Shown: in pieces, positions 54,281 to 62,143 of the stretch | Numbering within the stretch: position 1 is the stretch's first letter | Layout: each line of letters starts with the position of its first letter | From: Pseudobdellovibrionaceae bacterium | Lineage (GTDB): Bacteria > Bdellovibrionota > UBA1018 > UBA6935 | Length of the DNA stretch: 64,000 nucleotides | Reading direction: 5' to 3' | NCBI GenBank assembly: GCA_002722705.1 | Contig: PBMP01000079.1 | Location: 1 to 64,000 of the forward strand | Position numbers and translations under genes: made by a program | The notes under the pieces: generated by a model | What the model saw: the letters and a program-made list of their open reading frames with translations, nothing else | The model's database searches: none | Told to the model about the DNA's origin: nothing

Positions 54281-55222
54281 TTGACTCGATGCGTCTTTTT
54301 ATTTACTCCTCTCCCCGTGAAACAAAGAAAAGTTCAACAGCCAGAAATTTCGCAATTTCTTGATGTACGAAAATATTTAGCTGACTACTATACTTGGAGA
54401 AAGACAACAGACACCAAATTTTCATTCTCTACTTGGGCCCAAGAAATGGGTTTTAAAAGCAGAACCTTTCTTCAGCTCGTCGTTTCCGGAAAACGATCGA
54501 TTACAAGTCGAACCATTCCTCTTTTCATTCAGGGACTTCAATTAAACGAGAAAGAATCGCAGTATTTTGAGAACTTGGTAGGATTTTCTCAAGCAAATAC
54601 GGTGACAGAAAGAAGTCATTATGCACAAAAGCTGTTCGTAAAGTCTCGCTCCAAAATTAAAAACCACTTCCAATTTCTTTCTTCACCTCTATGCCCAAGA
54701 GTTTTGACGCTTGTTTCTCTAAAAGGGTGGAAACCCACTGAAACTCATTTAGCAAAAACTTTAGGTGTCTCCGTCTCTCAAATAAAGCGAACAATCGAAG
54801 TTTTAGTAAGACTCGACTTAGTTGAGAAAAAAGAAACTTACTGGATTTCAAAGACAGATCTTTTTGAAGTTGACGATCAAATTGGAGATCAAGCTCTACA
54901 ACTGTTCCATAAAGAATGTATGCAAGAAGCAATCGAATCCATTGACCTTCCACCTTCAACTCGTCGTCAGAGAGCAGTCTTAGTGCCTTTAAGTCCCAAA
55001 GAGTTTGAAAGACTGGATGCCCAGTTATGTCAATTCTCTCGTGAAATCTTATCAAAATTTAGTGCAGAACAGGTTGATAATAGAAGACTCTATCAACTCA
55101 ATTTGCACTTAGTCCCTGTATCAGAAACCATCCTACATTCTACTCAAACGAAGAATGATCCCAGTGGTGATACTCTTACTCTAAACCTAGAACAAAAGGA
55201 AAGTCTGTATGAAGTTAAGTAA
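54281..55222 (+). CDS. TIGR02147 family protein (putative regulator), cassette 2
   Basis: 313 residues from TTG 54281; GTG 54317 (301 residues) is an equally possible start, since neither has a good ribosome site. Same layout as cassette 1: ISQFLDVRKYLADYYTWRK, FSFSTWAQEMGFKSRTFLQLVVSGKRSI, LQLNEKESQYFENLVGF, THLAKTLGVSVSQIKRTIEVLVRLDLVE (winged-helix-like) and the closing RLYQLNLHLVPV. The two proteins are clear but distant paralogues. It overlaps the downstream exported protein by 14 bp. The 215 bases before it hold nothing I recognise. Confidence 0.8.
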   Translation: MTRCVFLFTPLPVKQRKVQQPEISQFLDVRKYLADYYTWRKTTDTKFSFSTWAQEMGFKSRTFLQLVVSGKRSITSRTIPLFIQGLQLNEKESQYFENLVGFSQANTVTERSHYAQKLFVKSRSKIKNHFQFLSSPLCPRVLTLVSLKGWKPTETHLAKTLGVSVSQIKRTIEVLVRLDLVEKKETYWISKTDLFEVDDQIGDQALQLFHKECMQEAIESIDLPPSTRRQRAVLVPLSPKEFERLDAQLCQFSREILSKFSAEQVDNRRLYQLNLHLVPVSETILHSTQTKNDPSGDTLTLNLEQKESLYEVK

Positions 55223-56327
55223 ACTATTACTTGTCCCTGTTATTGGAATTGAAATGATCTTAATCACTCCATTTGCCTTTGGTAAATATATGGAAGAAGG
55301 AGGTGGTGTCATTGGGAGTGGCGGAGATGAATTGGTCACTACAATTCCATATCAAACAGATACTCTGACGAGTCCGTCTGCCTTTTTTAATAAAAACCCC
55401 AACAACGGAACCATACAAGTCGTTGGAGAGTCTTTCGCTGGAGCATTTGCAGGTGGGAAGTACGGAATTAGAGAATGTAATTATGAAAACTCTAAAATAG
55501 TCCCACAAAGTTGTCGTCCTTGGGCGTATTTCAAATTGGGAACACGTGTGACTGTGGCTCCCGGTCATTATCAACTCCTCTACTCGAATTCACTTTACTC
55601 TGAAATCGTAACGATTCACGGGAATGACTTTATAACAGAATTAAAAGAGATTGAACTACCAGAATATCCTGATCACCTTGTTCGTATTGAGCGAAATGAT
55701 CAAGACCCCAAAGAAAGGAAAAAGTTTAACGATGAAGTAATAGGATCATCACGAGACCAGTACCAATTCCCTATTCTTTTAAACTCGTCAAGTTTTTTAA
55801 GTAGCTTGATCAGAGAATATGGTCATATCCCTACAAAAAAAGAACGTCAGTCAGAAGACGTTGAACGAACCTACACCTATCGACTAGATGACTACTATTC
55901 TGGAGAATTTTATTCATCAACTCAAAATGTTTATGAAAAAAGAAGTCTCGAAATGCCCAAGCTTCGTTATAAAGACTGTGAAAATAAAAATAAAAAGGTG
56001 ACTCGGCTTAAAACATGGATTAATGGACTGGATGGATTCTGGCTCGTTGGAGCACCACTCATAAAAACAACGGCAGAAAAAGTTCCCTCAAAACGGGGTT
56101 GCATCTCAGCTGTTCGCGCAGCAAAAGGCAATAGTACTACCCGAAAAAACCCACTCTATCAGTTCTCAAGCCAATTGGTAGGGTTTCATGCTCCTGTTGT
56201 CGACGGTCGAATTTCTCTTGATTACGGAGATACCCGAATTTCTGTATTCCCAGGGTCGTATCGGATCAATTTTTATCAGGGCGGCATTAATGAAATTACG
56301 GATTCGTTTGTTGTCGATGTTGAATAA
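55209..56327 (+). CDS. Exported Gly-rich-N-terminus protein of unknown function, cassette 2
   Basis: 372 residues; GGAAAG precedes the ATG. Signal peptide to about 25 (PFAFG), then a Gly-rich stretch EEGGGVIGSGGDE, comparable in place and composition to that of the cassette 1 exported protein. Two similar beta-rich units are suggested by VTVAPGHYQLLYSN...SEIVTIHG (about 118-138) and ISVFPGSYRINFYQGG...DSFVVDVE (about 346-371). About six Cys may pair. Family not recognised; the paired PG-x-Y strands recall small beta-sandwich repeats. Confidence 0.6.
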   Translation: MKLSKLLLVPVIGIEMILITPFAFGKYMEEGGGVIGSGGDELVTTIPYQTDTLTSPSAFFNKNPNNGTIQVVGESFAGAFAGGKYGIRECNYENSKIVPQSCRPWAYFKLGTRVTVAPGHYQLLYSNSLYSEIVTIHGNDFITELKEIELPEYPDHLVRIERNDQDPKERKKFNDEVIGSSRDQYQFPILLNSSSFLSSLIREYGHIPTKKERQSEDVERTYTYRLDDYYSGEFYSSTQNVYEKRSLEMPKLRYKDCENKNKKVTRLKTWINGLDGFWLVGAPLIKTTAEKVPSKRGCISAVRAAKGNSTTRKNPLYQFSSQLVGFHAPVVDGRISLDYGDTRISVFPGSYRINFYQGGINEITDSFVVDVE

Positions 56328-57465
56328 AATAGCTGTTTGGAATATCTTTGTGCTCACCGTTCTTATCATGAACGGTAGAGCCGAGGATATTCCGAGCTAT
56401 CGTTATAATGATGATCGAAATTATTTTGTCAAAACAGTTCGATCTGCATCTCGATTAGATGGAACTTATCCATTTCGAGTCTATCTATATGACGGAGCAC
56501 TAAAAAAATGCGACTCTAAAAAAACGATCAAGACTTGGTTTGATAGCGCTTTTTTTTCTAAGACCATGGAGGATGCTCTTTCAAAAATTCATATCGATTA
56601 TACTAAGATCCTTTCTCAAAAAAAAATAATAGTAGCACTCGATGCTTTTCCTGAAAAACATTCGTTCTCCAGTTTTTACATCAATGACTCCTCTTTAAAA
56701 ATTCGAATGGTTTCATTTGATTGCCAAATCAATTCACTAAAGGAATGGAGAGCGCTCCTCATTCATGAACTGGTACACGCTCTGCTTGAAGATTTCCTCC
56801 TTCCGTCCTGGTTTGAAGAAGGTGTTGCACAAATCCTTGAAAACGATGTAGGAGGAAAGCGACCTCAGCAAAGTGTTGAAAAACTTCATATGAGCTCAAA
56901 AATTCCTCATTTATTAGAAAAATCACGTCCTCTACAGTCTTCAGAGTCCTACGGACTAAGCTTTTTATTTGTCAATTTTATATTCCATCACTGGAAAGGT
57001 TGGGAATTATTTCCCTCTATTCTTGAAATTGCTCAAAACGGAGTAAAAACAAATTGTCCTGAAAACGATTTTTTATCGATGATCACTTGTGACTTGAAAA
57101 ACTCTCTAGAGATCGAAAGCATAGATCTATTCACACGCGAAAAATTCACACAAAATGGGATCATTCGTTTTTTTGCTGCAGCATTTGCAGCTCAATCATC
57201 TAAGAAATCTCTCCTTAAAATTCCATATTGGAAACGTATGAAAAAAATTCCTGATTTTATATCTACTCAGGAAAAGTTACTGCCTGGTGACTTTCGTGTA
57301 TTCTCTGGTAGGATTCGTCCAAAGCTACTTGATACTAGGTTAGAATTTTATCAAATCTTCACACGTGACAAAAAAATTCAAATTCTTAAAGGAAGTAAAC
57401 CGATTAACCTTAAACCAACTCTATATCTGATCATCAATACAACCTCTAAAGAGATTCGTATTTAA
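56290..57465 (+). CDS. Exported gluzincin-like peptidase (peptidase MA-like)
   Basis: I choose ATG 56290 (391 residues), with AGGGCGG seven bases upstream; ATG 56317 is possible. N-terminal signal sequence to about residue 31 (NGRAED). LLIHELVHALLEDFLLPSWFEEGVAQILE (about 156-184) contains HExxH and, 17 residues later, EEGVA with the third zinc ligand, as in peptidase MA / M1-like gluzincins. The C-terminal 150 residues are less clear. It overlaps the previous gene (38 bp with this start), so it is the third gene of cassette 2. Substrate unknown; likely extracytoplasmic. Confidence 0.7.
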   Translation: MKLRIRLLSMLNKIAVWNIFVLTVLIMNGRAEDIPSYRYNDDRNYFVKTVRSASRLDGTYPFRVYLYDGALKKCDSKKTIKTWFDSAFFSKTMEDALSKIHIDYTKILSQKKIIVALDAFPEKHSFSSFYINDSSLKIRMVSFDCQINSLKEWRALLIHELVHALLEDFLLPSWFEEGVAQILENDVGGKRPQQSVEKLHMSSKIPHLLEKSRPLQSSESYGLSFLFVNFIFHHWKGWELFPSILEIAQNGVKTNCPENDFLSMITCDLKNSLEIESIDLFTREKFTQNGIIRFFAAAFAAQSSKKSLLKIPYWKRMKKIPDFISTQEKLLPGDFRVFSGRIRPKLLDTRLEFYQIFTRDKKIQILKGSKPINLKPTLYLIINTTSKEIRI

Positions 57466-57599
57466 CTTTCAGTACTTTGTTTCGTATGCCTCATCCAGGC
57501 TTCTTCAAAATATTTTCTTGAAAGCTTTTCACTAAAATCAACAAAAGATGATTGTGGTTCTTCGAGCTTTGAGTAGAACCTCTTTTCTGAACTCATCAT
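57462..57599 (-). CDS. Small protein, 45 residues, unknown
   Basis: Starts ATGATG and ends with a TAA that shares TTAA with the convergent peptidase gene. The product is a polar helix (SSEKRFYSKLEEPQSS ... KYFEEAWMRH). It lies in another frame and overlaps the 3' part of the small membrane-protein gene 57538-57696, so both may be pieces of one frameshifted gene. Ribosome site weak. Confidence 0.4.
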   Translation of the reverse strand: MMSSEKRFYSKLEEPQSSFVDFSEKLSRKYFEEAWMRHTKQSTES

Positions 57600-57696
57600 A
57601 AGCCCGTATCATTCCTCTTATTTTAATTTCTCTCACACCATAGATTCCAGTAAAAATAGTGAATAATGACACAAGCCACATGATAAACTCTTTCAC
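57538..57696 (-). CDS. Small membrane protein, 52 residues
   Basis: GTG start with AAGGAG eight bases upstream. One transmembrane helix (FIMWLVSLFTIFTGIYGV, about 4-21) followed by a basic tail. No family recognised. The reading of its tail switches naturally into the frame of the overlapping 45-residue frame, so a frameshift in a formerly single gene is possible. Confidence 0.45.
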   Translation of the reverse strand: MKEFIMWLVSLFTIFTGIYGVREIKIRGMIRAYDEFRKEVLLKARRTTIIFC

Positions 57697-57830
57697 TTAC
57701 TTTTCTCCTTGCTCTGATGGAATCATCGCTGTCGATGAATTTGTTGTTGAAGGCAAGTAAACGAATCAAGAAAGAAAAGAAACCCAAAAAGAATCATTTT
57801 TTATCGCATTACAAGAGGATAAAGTAGGAA

Positions 57831-58100
57831 AACCAAAGTGACGGGCATTGAATCAATGTTTTCGGAAGTCATAGAAAAGTACATCACGGACGGAGTCCCA
57901 AATTCAATGGCAAAGCTACCTATACGGCTGCCATCTATCGAAAGAAACTTAACCATAAGCGTGTGTTGGCTATAAAAACCCTGACCTTGCACATGAGCAC
58001 CTTCATTGGATCAATATCGTGATCTCAATGAAACGCTACCACCTCTCAACCCACCACGATGTTTTTAAGAGAACTACCCCGCTGAGAGTTGCATAGGAAT
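57831..58100 (+). pseudogene. Possible IS1595-family transposase remnant, frameshifted
   Basis: No intact gene lies in 57700-58207. In this part short plus-strand frames follow each other. The last (57998-58096) reads HLHWINIVISMKRYHLSTHH, which resembles the IS1595/ISXO2 motif around S-N-x-K-R-W-L-L-G-T-H-H-G. Earlier pieces in two other frames (KFNGKATYTAAIYRKKLNHK; FSEVIEKYITDGV) may be older parts of the same gene. Terminal repeats were not found. Rated low because the match is short. Confidence 0.3.
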
Positions 58101-58207
58101 CATGTGGAGGTTCAGAAGTTAAATATGACTCTCCCCGGATTCAAATCTAAAATAAAGCGCTTTACTCTAAATCCTTACGAAGACTATTATTTTTATCTTA
58201 TTTTTTG

Positions 58208-58975
58208 CTATTTGATCTTCGCGAGTAAAATCTCACAACCGACGGATTGAAGAGAAGAATGAAGCATTGCTTTTGCTTCCTCAGGAGTCAGGCGATGTAA
58301 ATTCGCTTCAGAGAAAACCTGACTCATCTTTCGCTCTAGAATTCTTGCTTTACGAGTTCTCCACCATCCACGAAGACCTGTATGTCTCTTAATAAATCTT
58401 TTTTCATAATACTCTGAGTTTCTTTTATTGTTTTCATCGATGTAAGGAATATTTATTATAAGGACAAGAGCAAAGACTTGTCCTACTGAAATGACTGCAT
58501 CGGCTATATTCCCATCAAACGTGAGTTGAAGAGCTGTAAGTCCGATTAAAGTCCAAAAGCTTTTTTCAAAAATGGAATCCAAAGAGTCTTTCATCGCGAA
58601 AAATTCTATTAATTGTGACTCAGAATGCCTACTGATCAGAGATTGTAATTCTTTTAAGATCTGCTCAGATTCAAAAACCAGTCGATTGATATTTGCCTTC
58701 ATATTCACATCCATATGTTTTGCAAGAACTTCATTTTTTTTTCTTACATCACTCATGTTGTTCATTTGATTGATGAGAGACTCAATCTTCTTTAAATTTG
58801 AATCGATTTTTAATCCCAATTCTTTTGCATTGAGTAAAATTTCTGTCTCACCTAAAAGATTTTCTTGTGGGGTTACAATCACCGTAGATCCAGCCTCTTC
58901 TGCAAAAACAAAGGGACTCAGAGTAGATAATACAATGACCATAAAAAAAGCGAACATTCTCATGACGCGAAACAT
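58208..58975 (-). CDS. Membrane protein with coiled coil, unknown function
   Basis: I choose ATG 58975 (255 residues; TTG 58999 possible). A hydrophobic N-terminus ends in FVFAEEAG, a probable signal peptide. Residues about 50-125 form a coiled coil (LGLKIDSNLKKIESLINQMNN). Two membrane helices follow at about 138-155 and 162-178 (FALVLIINIPYI), then a basic cytoplasm-like tail with RGWWRTRKARILERK and a LTPEEAKAMLHSSL helix. No family recognised. Stands alone between degenerate DNA and comEC. Confidence 0.55.
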   Translation of the reverse strand: MFRVMRMFAFFMVIVLSTLSPFVFAEEAGSTVIVTPQENLLGETEILLNAKELGLKIDSNLKKIESLINQMNNMSDVRKKNEVLAKHMDVNMKANINRLVFESEQILKELQSLISRHSESQLIEFFAMKDSLDSIFEKSFWTLIGLTALQLTFDGNIADAVISVGQVFALVLIINIPYIDENNKRNSEYYEKRFIKRHTGLRGWWRTRKARILERKMSQVFSEANLHRLTPEEAKAMLHSSLQSVGCEILLAKIK

Positions 58976-59063
58976 AAAATAAGTGATAATTAAAATCAAT
59001 TAACAAAATAAAAAGTTACTTTTTATTTAATTTCAGATATTTAGATAAAAATCTAAAGTCACT

Positions 59064-61100
59064 TCAAAACATTCTTTTTACTTCTTCACTTAACAAAATC
59101 CAACCCTGCTGGTCCGTCCTCCGAATTGAAATACCGAGATCATAAAACCTTTGGAGAGTTGCTCCATGAGGATGACCATGTCTATTTCCAAAACCCGAAC
59201 TCATCCAAACTTGATCTGGTTTTAATTTTTTAAGTACTTCTTTAGAATTTGAGTATCGAGAACCGTGGTGCGCGCTTAGATAAATATGCTTCTGATTTGA
59301 ATTTCTTCTCCATTTTTTTAAAAAAAGTTTTTCAAGAAAATGACTTGCATCTCCATGAATATGAAAAACTCCTGAAACGCTTTTTCTCTTCCACGGAATT
59401 CGGTAAAGACTCATCATCGCGTTTCCTGATTTTTTATTTTCTCTTAAATCAGCAAATTCATACGGAAAACAAAACTTTCTTTTTTGATCTAACTTGATAT
59501 GAAATTTTTTCCCAATTTCTTTAACGACTCGAGAACGTTTGGTTTTCCAAAGAGCAGGCGCTCCAGAAAGACATCCAATTTTAATAATCGGAGCAATATG
59601 AATGAGTCCTCCACTGTGATCTTCATCTAAATGAGAAAACTCAACCCAGTCCAACTTACGAACACCTAAACGATGAAATACATCAAGCCATTGAGATGAT
59701 GAAAGAGAATACTCTGATCCAACATCAATTAATCCCACAGAAGAGGAACTGATAACCAAAGTCGCAGATCCCTGTCCAACGTCGATTTGAACAATTTCAT
59801 ACGGTGTCTTTGAGCGAATGGAAGTTTCAAAAAAGAAAAATCGAATCACCATTAAAAAAAGCACCAATTTTAATCGATTCATTTTTCTTGTAAAAAGAAC
59901 GATGACGATAGAGACAAAAAACCACTGAGAACTGACTTCCCAGAGTAAATGAAAGTATTCCGTAATAAAAACTCCAAAAAAAACAAGAGCATCCGTTAAT
60001 TTTTCTAAAACAGTCATAATCCCGTGAATTAAAAAAAAGGGGATAAAATCGTAAGATAAAAAACAAATTAATGTGAATGGAAAAATAATCAAAGAAAAGA
60101 CAGGAATAGTAATCAAACTGATGAGCGGGGTTCCCCATGCAATCCATCCCTGTTGAAAAACATCAACAAAAGCCACTCCCACCCAAGATCCAAGAGAAAG
60201 TTTTAAATGTTGTTTTATTTTTTCAAAAAAATTTTTATTAAAAATAAACTCAATACCTAACAACCCTCCTCCAACAGCCAATGCATAATGAAGCCTTCCT
60301 GGAGCAAAGCCAAAATCTGTTTGTGTCTGAGTCACAAATAAATAAAGAATAAAATCAATAAACAAAGATAAACAGAGAGGAGTTAAAATGGGCCATCGCC
60401 ATCCAAGCCCATGAGCAAATCTTCGTAAAATAAAAACCAAAGTAGGTCTTAAAAACCCTTCTCTCCCGCCTCCAAGGAGGGTAATCCAACCCATTAAAAT
60501 GAATAAAAAACTATGAGTCACAAAGAAAAAAAAGATCCTATTTCTAAAATTAAAAAAAATACGAATCAAAAAAAATATTTTTTCAATTCCTAAAAGAACC
60601 GCATAAAGATGAATCCCCGCAACCGTGAACAAATGAACAAAGCCTATTTTCCTTAAAAGACTTTCTTGAGATCCTCTTACTTTTTCAGATAAAATGAGTC
60701 GTCTGAGCCATCCTTGTGGATCATAAGAATGAAGAAAGCGAGAAAAAGATTCTCTTTGATTCTCGGTAAAATAAATCCATGAACTTCGATGCGCTTTGGA
60801 TATCCGAATCTTTTTTGAGTGATAAAATGTTGCTATTTCTTTTGAATGATTTTTCTGATTATTAAAATAAGATTTTTTCCGAACTTTAACTCTCCAGCGA
60901 TTACATAGATCGTAGGGACTCTCAAGGTAGGATCTCCATTGATCTGCACTCAAACAAAGACGCTCCCTCTCTCCTACTCTCCATGAAGCTCGGCAATAAG
61001 GGCTCGAATTCAATTTAGCAAGTAAATGAGTAGGGCATAGTTTTTTTTCTACATAAACTGGCTTGGCAAAAGACAGAGTCAAAAAAAAGAAAAGATACAT
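59064..61100 (-). CDS. comEC: ComEC/Rec2 family DNA-uptake channel
   Basis: Inner-membrane channel for single-stranded DNA in natural transformation. 678 residues from ATG 61100 (TTG 61133 possible). Order: short N-terminal region (OB-like domain reduced), Competence domain from about 165 with IGFVHLFTVAGIHLYAVL and several membrane helices to about 440, then a metallo-beta-lactamase domain: QIDVGQGSATLV, DVGSE, SHLDEDHSGGLIH, HIHGDAS, LSAHHGSRYSNS. The usual D-x-D-H pattern of the MBL site is kept. No other competence gene is nearby. Confidence 0.9.
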   Translation of the reverse strand: MYLFFFLTLSFAKPVYVEKKLCPTHLLAKLNSSPYCRASWRVGERERLCLSADQWRSYLESPYDLCNRWRVKVRKKSYFNNQKNHSKEIATFYHSKKIRISKAHRSSWIYFTENQRESFSRFLHSYDPQGWLRRLILSEKVRGSQESLLRKIGFVHLFTVAGIHLYAVLLGIEKIFFLIRIFFNFRNRIFFFFVTHSFLFILMGWITLLGGGREGFLRPTLVFILRRFAHGLGWRWPILTPLCLSLFIDFILYLFVTQTQTDFGFAPGRLHYALAVGGGLLGIEFIFNKNFFEKIKQHLKLSLGSWVGVAFVDVFQQGWIAWGTPLISLITIPVFSLIIFPFTLICFLSYDFIPFFLIHGIMTVLEKLTDALVFFGVFITEYFHLLWEVSSQWFFVSIVIVLFTRKMNRLKLVLFLMVIRFFFFETSIRSKTPYEIVQIDVGQGSATLVISSSSVGLIDVGSEYSLSSSQWLDVFHRLGVRKLDWVEFSHLDEDHSGGLIHIAPIIKIGCLSGAPALWKTKRSRVVKEIGKKFHIKLDQKRKFCFPYEFADLRENKKSGNAMMSLYRIPWKRKSVSGVFHIHGDASHFLEKLFLKKWRRNSNQKHIYLSAHHGSRYSNSKEVLKKLKPDQVWMSSGFGNRHGHPHGATLQRFYDLGISIRRTDQQGWILLSEEVKRMF

Positions 61101-61153
61101 CTTAAAAGCAAAACCTTGCAGAGAAGGTGCCAATTAATCTTTTTTAAGGCATA

Positions 61154-61546
61154 ATGGAAAAAATGAATGTGAAATGGATGGATTATTATTGGCTCGGAGT
61201 CCCCTTGTTTTTATGGGGAATACATCGACTCCTCGCTCCAAAACACCAATCTCAATTTAAGAAAAAAGAATCCTATGATCCCTCTAAGCACGGAGAAGGA
61301 TTAGGGAACGCCACATTAAAACGTCCTCAAGCACTTCCTGGGATCGTCATTGATGCTCCAGCACATGAAATTTTAGGAGTTCCGATGAATGCATCTCCAG
61401 AGGAAATCAAAAAAGCACACAGAGAACTGATGAAGCAATATCATCCCGATAAGATCGCCTCTCCTGGCTCTCCTCAGTGGGAAGAAGCTCAAAAAATAGC
61501 ATCTGCGATCAACGACGCTAAAAAAGAGATGCTACTTGGACGATAA
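61154..61546 (+). CDS. Membrane-anchored J-domain protein
   Basis: 130 residues. One N-terminal membrane segment (about 10-26), a Lys-rich linker, then a C-terminal J domain (about 68-125) with HEILGVPMNASPEEIKKAHR and the HPD motif in KQYHPDK. The layout (TM, linker, terminal J domain) is that of a type III J-protein recruiting DnaK to the membrane. Divergent from comEC with few bases between. Its 3' end overlaps the exported HAD-like gene by 58 bp, tail to tail. Confidence 0.85.
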   Translation: MEKMNVKWMDYYWLGVPLFLWGIHRLLAPKHQSQFKKKESYDPSKHGEGLGNATLKRPQALPGIVIDAPAHEILGVPMNASPEEIKKAHRELMKQYHPDKIASPGSPQWEEAQKIASAINDAKKEMLLGR

Positions 61547-62103
61547 AGTGTAAATGGACCTCGAGATCGATCTCTTGCAAAAGTTTCGATCATTTCAATA
61601 GGGAGAAACTCTGCAACCTCAGAAGAGCCAATCCAGAAACTTGAAAATCCGACCTTGTGTGATGTTTCAATCTCCTTCAATGATTCTCCTTGAAAAATCA
61701 CCCGATTACTTCCCGATAAATGCAATGCATGATCAAACAGAAGACGAGATGGTTTACGTTCTTCAACCCGATTAGGAACCAAAATGACATTAAACCAATC
61801 CCAAGGAAAAGGACGCGCTTCTCTCCATGCTGAATTGACATAACTCTTCAAAGCATCCACTCTCTCCTGCTGAGTTTTTCCCCACTGAGGTGGAATATTT
61901 ACGATTAATCCCAGGGAGTAATTGTGACCTTTCAGAGCGGAAACATAATTTTCAGCACCCTTCATCCAAGTCATGGAATTTTGTAAATCGGTATGAATTA
62001 AAGTTTCTCCTAAATCAAAAAAAAGATCAGGTGAAACTTTTTGAGCATGACTAAAAATAGAGGCACATAGAAAAAATGTGATTATGATCACCTTCATAAT
62101 CAT
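61489..62103 (-). CDS. Exported HAD-like protein
   Basis: 204 residues from ATG 62103 (62097 also in frame), chosen because a signal peptide (KVIIITFFLCASIFSHA) follows at once and the start no longer overlaps the upstream gene. SPDLFFDLGETLIHTD matches haloacid-dehalogenase motif I with D-x-G in place of D-x-D; PSRLLFDHALHLSG and GFSSFWIGSSEVAEF are plausible later motifs. HAD enzymes are rarely exported, and the second Asp is absent, so phosphatase activity is doubtful. Confidence 0.55.
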   Translation of the reverse strand: MIMKVIIITFFLCASIFSHAQKVSPDLFFDLGETLIHTDLQNSMTWMKGAENYVSALKGHNYSLGLIVNIPPQWGKTQQERVDALKSYVNSAWREARPFPWDWFNVILVPNRVEERKPSRLLFDHALHLSGSNRVIFQGESLKEIETSHKVGFSSFWIGSSEVAEFLPIEMIETFARDRSRGPFTLYRPSSISFLASLIADAIF

Positions 62104-62143
62104 AGCGTTATCAGGGTGTTGAACAAAAAGCGACCGCATCGCA

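Noticed and set aside
57801-57992. Minus-strand frame of 63 codons in the decayed stretch
   Set aside because: No ribosome site or family; the opposite strand fits a transposase remnant better.
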